A stretch of DNA of 61,427 bases from Geitlerinema sp. S16 (GTDB taxonomy: Bacteria > Cyanobacteriota > Cyanobacteriia > Cyanobacteriales > Geitlerinemataceae), in assembly GCA_011390275.1 (NCBI GenBank), contig JAABST010000025.1, positions 1-61,427 of the forward strand, written 5' to 3'. The first letter of the stretch is position 1. The number at the start of each line of letters is the position of its first letter. The position numbers and the translations under genes were made by a program. Shown here one piece after another: positions 26,119 through 34,957 of this stretch. The notes under the pieces were generated by a model, which was not told the origin of the DNA, did no database searches, and was given only the letters and a program-made list of their open reading frames with translations.

Positions 26119-29031
26119 ATGGTTTTTCAGGTTGTACGCTACCGACTGAAGCACCTTTCAGCTCAGATCTCAAACAACGTTCGGTCTAAATTTCATCATC
26201 TCGGTCAATTTTGTCATCTCCGCCAATTCCGCCAATTCCGTCAATACTCCCAACGGAAACACCGCTACATCGTTTCTCGGCTTGTTGTGGGGATTGTGAC
26301 GTGTTTGCTCGTGGTGTTCCCAGGGCGGCTGATCCCCCAGAGGATTAACCCAGCTTCAACCCGCTACGTTGATCGCGCAGTTCTGGCTGCGGATTCGACG
26401 GCGATCGATCCGATGACGATCGATCTGACCCAGATCGAACACCCCATCAATCCCGAAGCGGCGGACAGTTCTCCATTCCTCGACGCCAACGATCTGGAGC
26501 AATCGGGTCGCGACGCCTTGAAGCGTCATCACTACACCGAAGCCCAGCGTGATTTTGAAGCGGCGATCGCGCACTATGAACGTATGCAACAGTGGGCTGA
26601 AGCTGCGGGCAGCGCCTACATGCTGTCGCGCACCTACTTCGAGATGGGCGAGTTTGAAGCCGCCATGATCGCCCTCGATCGCGGGTTTGCCTTGCTCGGA
26701 GATCTCGCCCATCCTCCACCCGCACTCAGCGCCCAACTTCAGGCTCAACGGGGTCACCTTCAGCAAGCCAATGGCCTGATCGAACAGGCGATCGGCAGTT
26801 GGGAAGTCGCGCTCTCGTTTTATCAACAGATTGATGACACGGTGGGAACGATCGCCACTCAGCTCGATCTCGCCGCTCTCTACCACGAACTCGGTTTATA
26901 TCAACGCGCTCGCCAACAGTTAGCGGTGGTGCGTGATGACCTGGATCGGATTGACCTGGATCGGATTGAAAATGTCGAGCTACAAACGCTCAACCTGCTG
27001 CATCTCGCGGATGTGGAGCTGACGATCGGGAAACGGGATAACGCCCAGGACTTGTTTGAACAGGCGCTCAGGCTGGCTCGTCGCGCCCACCTGACGGACG
27101 TTCAAAGTACCCTGCTGTCTCGTCTGGCTCGTTTGGCTCGCGATCGCGGGGATTTCATTATCGCCGTCCAGTCTTATCGCGAAGCCGCCGCCGTTAACCC
27201 CGACAGCGCGAATGCGATCGCCGCTGAACTGGGCGCGATCGATAGCGAGATGGCGATCGAAATCGCACGTCAGGGTCAGGGCAGAACAGACAAACGGGAG
27301 CCATTCGGCACAAATTCTTTCGAGGCCGTCGGCACGCCCCACGATCACCTTGCGATCGAAACTCCACAAACCCAAGCGATCGATACAGCGCTGCAAAGCA
27401 TATTGGAGCGCATGATCGATTTGCCGAATAGTCGAGCCAAATCACAGCTTCAGGTGTACCTCACCGAGCGCGTTCGGGATTGGTGTAACCACACGTACCG
27501 CTGGGCGATCGCTCCCCGCGATCTCGCCACTGGCTTAAGCGCTGGAATTGTCGATCGCCGAAACGTGGGCGATCACCGCACCCAGGCACAGATCACGAGC
27601 GAGTTGGCGCAGCTCTATGGCGATCTCGGCGATTTCACGACTGCCATTGAGCTGACTCACGACGCGATCGCCCTCGCCAACCAAGCTCAGGCGATGGGCA
27701 TTGCGGCCATTTATCATCATCATCTCGGCCGTTTGCTCATCCAAGCCCACCGCCCAGCGGAGGCGCTGGAACCCTACCGTCAGGCGATCGTGCAATTCCG
27801 CAGTTTTCGGCAGGCGTATGCCCTGTCGGATAGTAATACTCAGCTTTCGTTTCAAGATACGGTCGAGCCGATCTACCGCGAAGCGATCGGGCTGCTGCTA
27901 CAACCCAATGCCAGCCAAGACGCGATCCGCGAAGCACGGGATCTGCTCGAAGCGCTGCAAGTGGCCGAGATCGCCAATTATTTTCGTGCCAATTGTTTAA
28001 CCAGTCGCCCGATCGAAGTGAGCAATATCGATCCCCACGCCGCTATTCTTTACCCGATCGTCCTGCCCGATCGGCTCGAAATCCTGCTGTCATTGCCCGA
28101 CAATACGATGCAGCGCTATACGGTGTTACAGCCGCAAGCCGTCACCTTCGCGGCGGCGGCAGCGGCTCGATCGTCCATGAGCCGATCGCGTGGCCTAGAG
28201 GAACAGCAGGAGGCCATGCAGCGCCTTGATCAATGGATGATTGCACCCTTTCGCGCCAGCCTGGAGACTGCTGGAATTGAAACGCTGGTTTTCGTTCTCG
28301 ATGCGCCATTTCGGACGATTCCGATGACGGCATTGTTCGACGGTCAGCATTACGCGATCGAACGCTACAACATCGCCCTAGCTCCCAGCCTACAATTGCT
28401 CGAAACCAAACCGCAGCCTTCCACGTCCTTCAGTGTTTTCCTGGGAGCGCTCGAAGCCGCACGCCAAGGGTTCCGCCCACTTCCCGGCGCACGGGATGAG
28501 GTCGAGGCGATCGCCGATCGTATGCCATCTGAATTGCGCATCAATCAACAATTCACCCTCAAGCAACTGAAAGAGGCGCTGCGTTACGCATCCCATCCGA
28601 TCATTCATCTGGCCACCCACGGACAGTTTGGCTCGACCCCCGACAGCACATTCGTCTTGGCTTGGGATGGCAAACTCAACCTCACAGACTTTCGGGATGA
28701 ACTCCTCAGTCGTGATGAAGTGCGTCACGGCGCGATCGACCTGTTGGTCTTGAGTGCCTGCCAAACGGCGATCGGCGATAAGCTGGCGATTCTCGGCATG
28801 GCGGGGTTTGCCGTCCAGAGCGGCGCACGGGCGACGATCGCCTCGCTGTGGGGAGTGAATGACGATGCGACTGCGCGACAGATGACGTTTCTCTACGAGG
28901 CACTGGTGCAGCCGGATGTGAGTAAAGCTGAAGCTTTGCGCCAAGCCCAGCTTAAGACGATCGCCCTCGGGGGAGATTATGCCAAGCCGTTTTATTGGGC
29001 TCCGTTTGTCCTGATTGGCAATTGGCTCTAG
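26119..29031 (+). CDS. CHAT-domain protease-like protein with TPR repeats
   Basis: A 970-residue protein. An N-terminal hydrophobic segment (about residues 55-75, IVTCLLVVFPGRLI) could be a signal or anchor. Residues about 125-600 hold TPR repeats (e.g. DALKRHHYTEAQRDFEAAIA, GDFTTAIELTHDAIALA). The C-terminal third is a CHAT caspase-like domain: HLATHGQFG with catalytic His834, and LVLSACQTA with catalytic Cys881, then GMAGFAVQSGARATIASLW and a closing FYWAPFVLIGNWL. CHAT proteins are cysteine peptidases of the separase/caspase clan, some activated by partner proteins. The close coupling to a TpsA gene suggests a shared export or processing role, not proven. Confidence 0.9.
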   Translation: MVFQVVRYRLKHLSAQISNNVRSKFHHLGQFCHLRQFRQFRQYSQRKHRYIVSRLVVGIVTCLLVVFPGRLIPQRINPASTRYVDRAVLAADSTAIDPMTIDLTQIEHPINPEAADSSPFLDANDLEQSGRDALKRHHYTEAQRDFEAAIAHYERMQQWAEAAGSAYMLSRTYFEMGEFEAAMIALDRGFALLGDLAHPPPALSAQLQAQRGHLQQANGLIEQAIGSWEVALSFYQQIDDTVGTIATQLDLAALYHELGLYQRARQQLAVVRDDLDRIDLDRIENVELQTLNLLHLADVELTIGKRDNAQDLFEQALRLARRAHLTDVQSTLLSRLARLARDRGDFIIAVQSYREAAAVNPDSANAIAAELGAIDSEMAIEIARQGQGRTDKREPFGTNSFEAVGTPHDHLAIETPQTQAIDTALQSILERMIDLPNSRAKSQLQVYLTERVRDWCNHTYRWAIAPRDLATGLSAGIVDRRNVGDHRTQAQITSELAQLYGDLGDFTTAIELTHDAIALANQAQAMGIAAIYHHHLGRLLIQAHRPAEALEPYRQAIVQFRSFRQAYALSDSNTQLSFQDTVEPIYREAIGLLLQPNASQDAIREARDLLEALQVAEIANYFRANCLTSRPIEVSNIDPHAAILYPIVLPDRLEILLSLPDNTMQRYTVLQPQAVTFAAAAAARSSMSRSRGLEEQQEAMQRLDQWMIAPFRASLETAGIETLVFVLDAPFRTIPMTALFDGQHYAIERYNIALAPSLQLLETKPQPSTSFSVFLGALEAARQGFRPLPGARDEVEAIADRMPSELRINQQFTLKQLKEALRYASHPIIHLATHGQFGSTPDSTFVLAWDGKLNLTDFRDELLSRDEVRHGAIDLLVLSACQTAIGDKLAILGMAGFAVQSGARATIASLWGVNDDATARQMTFLYEALVQPDVSKAEALRQAQLKTIALGGDYAKPFYWAPFVLIGNWL

Positions 29032-29116
29032 CGGAGGAATGGGGGCGCATGAATTCGTCGCGCGGGTGTCTCGTCTGCTCCGGCGGTACTGGCGCGACTC
29101 ATCTAAAAGCCGTTTT

Positions 29117-29184
29117 GTAGGGCAATGCCCATCATCACGGATACTGATGCGCGGGCTGATCGTGGTGGGCAGTGTCCACCCTAC
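29117..29184. repeat. Foldback repeat, GTAGGG..GGGCA family, copy 1
   Basis: Starts GTAGGGCAATGCCCA and ends GGTGGGCAGTGTCCACCCTAC, sharing GCTGATCGTGGTGGGCAGTG with the copy at 55750. The left end appears to have lost a few bases. Confidence 0.65.
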
Positions 29185-29344
29185 TGGCTGACTGGCTACG
29201 CACCGTGCCAATTCATCAACAGGACTTCTTCAGTAGCCCAAGCAAATTAAAGTGACTTAAGCCACGTAACTCAAGCATCTGGGTTGTAAACAAGCTTCCA
29301 GCTTGTGTCACGCACTTGTGTTACGCATAGTATCCATTCATGAG

Positions 29345-29460
29345 CTTGGGCGACTTAACCCATTTGGCGTCAGTCCTGTCCCCGGTGAAATGTCCGAGAC
29401 CGCAGACCGATCGCGCCTCTGTCCTCCGGGTGCTATACCAAGCTCCAGGAAGCGGGCTAG
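29345..29460 (+). promoter_or_regulatory. Cobalamin-riboswitch-like leader
   Basis: The leader of the BtuF-like gene contains conserved-looking blocks of a cobalamin riboswitch in correct order: CCGGTGAAATGTCCG (29382-29396), then CGCGCCTCTGTCC (29412-29424, compare the consensus CCCGCAACTGT), and AAGCTCCAGGAAGCGGGCT (29440-29458, compare the B12 box AGCCAGGAGACCTGCC). Such switches repress B12 uptake genes when cobalamin is abundant. The gene downstream encodes a protein of the fitting family. Not folded computationally. Confidence 0.55.
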
Positions 29461-29568
29461 TCTAATCAATAGGGAAGGGGCACGATCGCAGCGGCGATCA
29501 CAACCGGAGCTGAGCAACACATTGGAGATCGACCGATCAAGATCGATCCATTGAAATTGAGGTGCGGT

Positions 29569-30810
29569 ATGGCAAATCTAAGTCAGCAGTTGGCGATTGC
29601 GTCGCTTGTTGCGATCGGTCTATGGGGCTGTAATTCGGGTCAACCCTCTGCCGTTTCGACCGAAAACGGTGAATCGGCCAGCGGGGCAACCGCCGCGATC
29701 GCCCAGCCCACCGAGCCGATCACCAATGCCAAGCGCACCGTGGCGCTGTCCTCGTTGGCGGCGGACATTCTGCATCAGCTCGATCCCGACAAGCTGGTCG
29801 GTGTTGCCCACGATCGCAATGTTGCCCAACATGCCGACCTGAGCCAATACCCAGATATCGGCGACGGGCGCGAGTTTGACGTAAAGGCGATTATTGATCT
29901 GCGTCCCGATCTCGTGGTGGGGATCGCGGGTGTACACGAGCGCATTTTGGCGCAGCTTGATGAGGCCGGGATTCCCACCCAGCGCTATCGCCTTGACGGT
30001 TGGGAGAGTTTATTCACCACGATCGAAGATCTCGCCCGTGCGACCAGCACTGACCCCACGCCGCTGCTCGATCGCTATGCTGCCCTGCGTTCGACTTCGA
30101 CCTCGGATGATTCTGATAGTTCTGGTAACTCTGATGATTTGGAGAGCCCGGATGGTTCGGATGATTCTGAGCAACCGAGCAATCCAGAAGCGTTAGACAA
30201 TTCCGACAGCGCCGACACGACACCGCAGACGGAAGACGCCGAAACCGAAACGGCGGACGCTCAAGCCGCAACGACGGAAACGACGAAAACCGCTCCATCG
30301 CAAACATCAGACGAGGCTGAGGAATCGGCGGATGAATCGGCTAGTGAATCAGCGGGCGAAGCCTCCGCAGACGATCCCGATCGCAGCTCGACCCTAATCC
30401 TGGCCAGCCGCGATCCCCTGTTTTCCCTCAACCGCAAAAGCTGGGGTGGCAGCGCGATCGAGCCATTCACGAACAATCTCGCTGCCAATCTCGATGAACA
30501 GCGATCGGCTGCCGGTTACGTTACCCTCGCCCCGGAGGCGATCGCCGAGGCCGATCCCGATACCATTCTGATCGTCGAAACACCGGGCAGCGCTGCCCCG
30601 ATCGCCGAGTTTGAATCCCTCCCCTTTTGGCAGAACCTCCAAGCCGTCAAAAACGATCGTGTTTTCCTCGTGGATTACTACGGCCTGGTTAAACCCGCCA
30701 CCCTCGCAGACATCGACACCACGATCGACCAACTGGCGGACATCTTCGACCTGCCCCACCGCACCGCCCGCGAGCTACAGCAAAAAGATGTTTCCGTGAC
30801 TCGTCGTTGA
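29569..30810 (+). CDS. BtuF/FecB-type cobalamin or siderophore binding lipoprotein with acidic insert
   Basis: A 413-residue periplasmic binding protein. Start ATG 29569 has GAGGTG upstream; residues 1-21 form a lipoprotein signal ending LWGC. Lobe 1 has RTVALSSLAADILHQL, VGVAHDRN, DIGDGREFDVKAIIDLRPDLVVG; lobe 2 has WGGSAIEPFTNNLAANL, APEAIAEADPDTILIVE and NDRVFLVDYYGLV. Between them, residues about 175-274 are a low-complexity acidic Ser/Asp/Glu/Thr-rich stretch that replaces the end of the connecting helix region, unlike normal BtuF. A B12-riboswitch-like leader upstream and an ExbB gene downstream suggest vitamin B12 uptake; iron-siderophore or haem binding is an alternative. No permease or ATPase is nearby. 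Confidence 0.8.
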   Translation: MANLSQQLAIASLVAIGLWGCNSGQPSAVSTENGESASGATAAIAQPTEPITNAKRTVALSSLAADILHQLDPDKLVGVAHDRNVAQHADLSQYPDIGDGREFDVKAIIDLRPDLVVGIAGVHERILAQLDEAGIPTQRYRLDGWESLFTTIEDLARATSTDPTPLLDRYAALRSTSTSDDSDSSGNSDDLESPDGSDDSEQPSNPEALDNSDSADTTPQTEDAETETADAQAATTETTKTAPSQTSDEAEESADESASESAGEASADDPDRSSTLILASRDPLFSLNRKSWGGSAIEPFTNNLAANLDEQRSAAGYVTLAPEAIAEADPDTILIVETPGSAAPIAEFESLPFWQNLQAVKNDRVFLVDYYGLVKPATLADIDTTIDQLADIFDLPHRTARELQQKDVSVTRR

Positions 30811-30886
30811 CTATCCACAAAACGCCCCTCTAGGTAATTGCCCGACCGCCCCTAACTTGGTCTAGAGTTAATCGCTTATATTTCTC

Positions 30887-30994
30887 ATACCAAATCCGAC
30901 TGTGCTTAGGGAAAGATGAATATTAGCTCAGTCTCTTAATATTCAGTGAGAGCAGCATTTTCTTAATCTCCCTAAGCCTATGCGGATTTGGGAT
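30887..30994. repeat. Foldback element with CCAAATCCG termini
   Basis: ATACCAAATCCG (30887-30898) and CGGATTTGGGAT (30983-30994) form terminal inverted repeats; inside, GCTTAGGGA pairs with TCCCTAAGC. Length 108 bp. The termini resemble those of the element at 37303. Confidence 0.65.
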
Positions 30995-31066
30995 CATATC
31001 TGGCTCATCTGGCTCACATCACCGCATTAAACCCAGACCCATCGCTCCCCTTCCCTTGGACGCTCG

Positions 31067-31777
31067 ATGCTTGACTCCCTGATCCTCTCGCCCCCCTTAC
31101 TCGCGATCATTGGACAATTCGGCGGGATCGTCGCAGTGCCGCTGCTGGCGCTTTCCTTGCTGTCGCTGTCCGCGATCGGTGAACGCTGCTGGTTTTGGTG
31201 GCAGATTACCCGCAGGCAAGATCCGATCGTGCGCCAAGCCCTGAAGATGATTCAGGCCAACGGCCCCGCCGCCACCGATCTCCTACGCGCGAACCTCAAT
31301 CTGCCGATCGCCCGCGTCTTCCTCGAAGCCCTCGAACTCGATCGCCCCACCTCCAGCGAATTTGCCCTCGCCCTCGAAACCGCAGCTCGCGCCGAACTTG
31401 TGACCCTACGGCGCTTTAGCACCCTGTTCGAGACGATCGTCACCACCGCCCCGCTTCTCGGTCTGCTCGGAACCGTCCTGGGTCTCATCCAAAGTTTTGG
31501 CGGGCTTCAGTTGGGCAACCCGGCCCAAAATGATCCAGCCGCGATTACGGCAGGCATTGGCACTGCGCTATCATCAACGGTGTTTGGCTTGGTTGTGGCG
31601 ATCGTCACGCTTTTTTTTGCCAACGGATTTCGGAGCCTCTATCGTCGTCAGCGGGCAAACCTTGAAGAATATGGCGGGCGTCTCGAACTCATTTACCGGC
31701 GGTATTGTCGTCAATATCCAGCCAATACGCCGAACTTATCCAGCACACTGTCAAGCGAAGTCAAGCTAACTTCATGA
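31067..31777 (+). CDS. MotA/TolQ/ExbB proton channel family protein
   Basis: A 236-residue inner-membrane protein with three transmembrane helices: residues about 12-38, 120-145 (TIVTTAPLLGLLGTVLGLIQS, split by the family motif APLLGLLGTVLG) and 165-190 (TALSSTVFGLVVAIVTLFF). With an ExbD partner it uses the proton gradient to energise TonB-dependent outer membrane uptake. No exbD or tonB follows; hemL is next. It may act with the B12-type binding protein upstream, or with an ExbD encoded elsewhere. Confidence 0.85.
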   Translation: MLDSLILSPPLLAIIGQFGGIVAVPLLALSLLSLSAIGERCWFWWQITRRQDPIVRQALKMIQANGPAATDLLRANLNLPIARVFLEALELDRPTSSEFALALETAARAELVTLRRFSTLFETIVTTAPLLGLLGTVLGLIQSFGGLQLGNPAQNDPAAITAGIGTALSSTVFGLVVAIVTLFFANGFRSLYRRQRANLEEYGGRLELIYRRYCRQYPANTPNLSSTLSSEVKLTS

Positions 31778-32075
31778 CATCAGAGTCATCTGTTACATAA
31801 TTTGTCACATAAATTACGTCATCAAAGCGCAGATCCAGGGTGAATCGGTGGGACGCATCAATTAAGATAAGAAATCTCGAAAGAACGATTTAAGATTCTC
31901 GCGATCGTCTTTTCCCCTCCGATTTCTGAACCCGCGCAGTATTCAGCTCGCACCGTCAGAATCAGCCCGAACCTCGATCCGCCCCCGGTTAATGCATTGA
32001 TCGCATTCACCTCGAACGGCTTGATCGCTATAAATTCCAAATATTCCGACCGTTTATCGATCGAAGGAGAACGCT

Positions 32076-33377
32076 TTGGTTTCCTCGCTAATTAAAACCA
32101 CCAAATCCGAAGAAATTTTTGCAGCGGCTCAAAAGCTGATGCCCGGTGGGGTCAGCTCGCCCGTTCGCGCCTTTAAATCCGTCGGCGGTCAGCCCGTCGT
32201 CTTCGATCGCGTCGAAGGCGCCTACGCCTACGATGTCGATGGCAACCGCTACATCGACTACATCGGCACCTGGGGCCCCGCCATCTGCGGCCACGCCCAC
32301 CCCCAAGTCATCAGCGCCCTTCACGACGCCCTCGGTAAAGGCACCAGCTTCGGCGCACCGAGCGCCCTCGAAAATGTCCTCGCCGAAATGGTAATCGATG
32401 CCGTTCCCAGCGTCGAAATGGTGCGCTTCGTCAACTCGGGAACCGAAGCCTGCATGTCTGTGCTGCGCTTGATGCGTGCCTTCACCGGACGCGAAAAAAT
32501 CGTCAAATTTGAAGGCTGCTACCACGGTCACGCCGACATGTTCCTGGTGAAAGCCGGTTCTGGTGTCGCCACTCTGGGTTTACCCGACTCTCCCGGCGTC
32601 CCGAAATCCGCCACCGCCGCCACTCTCACCGCCCCCTATAACGACCTCGAAGCCGTTAAAAAGCTCTTCGCTGAAAATCCAGACGACATTGCCGGTGTCA
32701 TCCTAGAGCCGGTGGTCGGTAACTCCGGCTTCATCATTCCCGACGCCGGTTTCCTTGAAGGTCTGCGCGAAATCACCAAAGAATACGGCTCGCTGCTGAT
32801 CTTTGATGAAGTCATGACGGGCTTCCGGATCGCCTACGGTGGCGCTCAGGAAAAATTTGGCGTTACCCCTGATTTGACGACCATGGGTAAAGTCATCGGC
32901 GGCGGTTTACCCGTCGGCGCTTACGGTGGTCGCGCGGACATCATGGGCATGGTCGCACCGGCGGGGCCGATGTACCAAGCCGGTACACTGTCGGGCAACC
33001 CGCTGGCGATGACGGCGGGCATCGAAACATTGAAAATCCTGCAACAGCCGGGAACCTATGAAAAACTCGATCGCCTAACCAACAAACTCGCGGAAGGTCT
33101 GCTCACGGTGGCCAAAGAAACCGGCCATGTCGCCTGTGGCGGTCATCTCAGCGCTATGTTTGGTCTGTTCTTCACCGCAGGCCCGGTGCATAATTTCGAG
33201 GATGCAAAGCTCTCGGATACCGAGAAATTTGCAAAATTCCATCGCGGAATGCTCGAACATGGCGTTTACCTCGCACCCTCGCAGTATGAAGCGGGCTTTA
33301 CGTCATTGGCTCACACCGATGCTGATATTGACGCAACCCTAACGGCTGCTCGCAAGGTGCTATCCGAAATTAAGTAG
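32076..33377 (+). CDS. hemL: Glutamate-1-semialdehyde 2,1-aminomutase
   Basis: A 433-residue PLP enzyme that converts glutamate-1-semialdehyde to 5-aminolevulinate, the precursor of chlorophyll, haem and B12. Motifs include the N-terminal [59 protein letters not shown] and [17 protein letters not shown], whose Lys binds PLP. The start is TTG at 32076 with AAGGAGA just upstream; there is no usable ATG near. A strong terminator follows. Confidence 0.97.
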   Translation: MVSSLIKTTKSEEIFAAAQKLMPGGVSSPVRAFKSVGGQPVVFDRVEGAYAYDVDGNRYIDYIGTWGPAICGHAHPQVISALHDALGKGTSFGAPSALENVLAEMVIDAVPSVEMVRFVNSGTEACMSVLRLMRAFTGREKIVKFEGCYHGHADMFLVKAGSGVATLGLPDSPGVPKSATAATLTAPYNDLEAVKKLFAENPDDIAGVILEPVVGNSGFIIPDAGFLEGLREITKEYGSLLIFDEVMTGFRIAYGGAQEKFGVTPDLTTMGKVIGGGLPVGAYGGRADIMGMVAPAGPMYQAGTLSGNPLAMTAGIETLKILQQPGTYEKLDRLTNKLAEGLLTVAKETGHVACGGHLSAMFGLFFTAGPVHNFEDAKLSDTEKFAKFHRGMLEHGVYLAPSQYEAGFTSLAHTDADIDATLTAARKVLSEIK

Positions 33378-33384
33378 TCCATGT

Positions 33385-33410
33385 TTGAGCGCGATCGCGA
33401 TCGCGCTCAA
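33385..33410. repeat. 26-bp perfect palindrome built from two HIP1-like cores
   Basis: TTGAGCGCGATCG is followed by its exact reverse complement. It lies between the hemL stop and its terminator. Confidence 0.9.
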
Positions 33411-33414
33411 TCTT

Positions 33415-33455
33415 AAAAAGCCCTGGGATCTTGTTCAAAGATCCCAGGGCTTTTT
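33415..33455. terminator. Terminator after hemL
   Basis: A perfect 18-bp stem (33415-33432 with 33438-33455), GC-rich core CCCTGGGATC, loop GTTCA, flanked by A and T tracts. It can serve hemL and, in reverse, the convergent psbQ. Confidence 0.9.
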
Positions 33456-33589
33456 GGGTTGCGTATATTTCAAAACAGAACCAACGCAAAACATTGAAAC
33501 GCATAGGGCGTCATTGTGATGCGCCCGCGATCGCCGGAAGTTCGAGCGAATTAATGCGCCAGTCCTGAGAGAATGGCCAACAACAAAGT

Positions 33590-33646
33590 TAGGGGCTATA
33601 ACCCTTACTGGGTAAGCGCTAGAAATTTAATTGATGATAGCCCCTA
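33590..33646. repeat. 57-bp miniature element, TAGGGGCT termini, full copy
   Basis: TAGGGGCT (33590-33597) and AGCCCCTA (33639-33646) are exact terminal inverted repeats; the inside GCGCTAGAAATTTAATTGAT is shared with two other copies. Its right end supplies the TAG stop of psbQ. Confidence 0.85.
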
Positions 33647-34117
33647 GCTCGCTGGCGAATCGAGCACACTCGCATCCGGGATCAAATTGAGAAATTCATC
33701 GAACTCCGTCAAGCTTTGACGAAACTCCGCACGGGCTGCGACGACATTTTTATCCTGGGCGGCTTTATCAATATCTTCGAGATGAGTGAACACCTCACGG
33801 GCTTGAGCCAGAGCAGCTTTGCGCTCCGAAGGCAGCAAGAGATTTTGCGAAACCAGACTCATCGTTTGGCGAATTGTACCCAGAGGGCCACGAATGAAGT
33901 TGCGAACGTAAGTCCAATCTTCTTTTTCGATTAACCCACTGAGTTCCGTGCGGGTGCGGTCTTCCACGGCAGAAAGGGACGCCGCATAACCAGAAAGTTG
34001 CTCAATTTGAGCGGCGGTGTATTTCGGAGGTTCTTTCACCGCTGGGCCGCCGCAGCTAACGAGGGCGATCGTGATGATGGCGAGGAGGCCGGATAAAAGC
34101 GAACGATAGCGTGACAT
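33644..34117 (-). CDS. psbQ: Photosystem II PsbQ (CyanoQ) lipoprotein
   Basis: A 157-residue lipoprotein with signal ending ALVSC (Cys22). The mature protein is a four-helix bundle of PsbQ type: YTAAQIEQLSGYAASLSAVE, DWTYVRNFIRGPLGTIRQTM (the conserved RNFIRGPLG segment), then LLLPSERKAALAQAREVFTH and AEFRQSLTEFDEFLNLIP. CyanoQ binds the lumenal side of PSII and stabilises the oxygen-evolving complex. Its stop codon is within the edge of a miniature element, so the C-terminus (DASVLDSPAS) may have been trimmed by insertion. Confidence 0.92.
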   Translation of the reverse strand: MSRYRSLLSGLLAIITIALVSCGGPAVKEPPKYTAAQIEQLSGYAASLSAVEDRTRTELSGLIEKEDWTYVRNFIRGPLGTIRQTMSLVSQNLLLPSERKAALAQAREVFTHLEDIDKAAQDKNVVAARAEFRQSLTEFDEFLNLIPDASVLDSPAS

Positions 34118-34957
34118 AAGAGTAATTTCGTTAAAAACGCAAACGTTAAAGGGCGGAATGATCCTTCCTATCTTATCGCTTAGGGTGAATTAGATATAAC
34201 CCTTATCCTGCAAAGGCTTCAGCGATGGAATCGTTCCTCAAGCGCTTCGCCGCCAGGGTTAGCGTCAACCACCGCCACAATGCACCCAGAAATTTTTATC
34301 GGACGTTCTCTTGTTTCGTTGTGTTGATCTGACGCAGCGGATTTGACCGATCCGAAATTTCGGATCGATAGAGATTACCGGCCTATTAGCTGTATTTATC
34401 TTGCGCCGTTTTAGGTCGCGCCATTATTCCAAGCTTCAAGCATGTCCGATCGCCCGAAACCATGTTCCAGTTAAGAAAACCGTACGTTTTTTCTTAACTG
34501 AACATCAAGACTCTTGACCTTGCCCATACCCCGGTTTCTTGTTCGCATCACAAATATAATGCCGCGAGCTGGAGCCGATCACAGATCGCTACGATCGGCA
34601 TAACAGGCCACCCATTCCTTTTGTCTCCGCGATCACTCGCGATCGTTTTGTGCGTCACTCTCTCGCTTCTACTTTGCGAGAACTGTTATCAATCTTTTTT
34701 CGATCGACTGTTGACAAGGCCGAGGATAGAACACAACAAGATCGTTGGCAGCATCATCCATCTATGAGGCTCAATTCTATTTCGATCTCGAAGCTTTCTT
34801 TGGTCTCAAGCTCAAAAAACTCAATCTAAAGCGACAAAATGCTAAAAAACATCATTAAATTTCACGAGACATGTTATCAGTATGATTCACGTAAAGTTAC
34901 AATTAGATATACAAACCCTGCGGGCTCCATGTAAGGTGACCTCTCTAAAAACTTACG
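34118..34957. other. Long gene-free stretch upstream of psbQ
   Basis: About 840 bases with no credible gene. It contains the large hairpin at 34462-34505 and is AT-rich toward 34760-34920. No match to tmRNA, RNase P RNA or SRP RNA signature sequences was seen. Confidence 0.6.
34462..34505. other. Unassigned strong hairpin
   Basis: CAGTTAAGAAAA (34468-34479) pairs exactly with TTTTCTTAACTG (34489-34500); ATGTTC and AACAT extend the stem with one bulge. It is far from any gene end and could be a terminator of an unannotated RNA. Confidence 0.55.
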
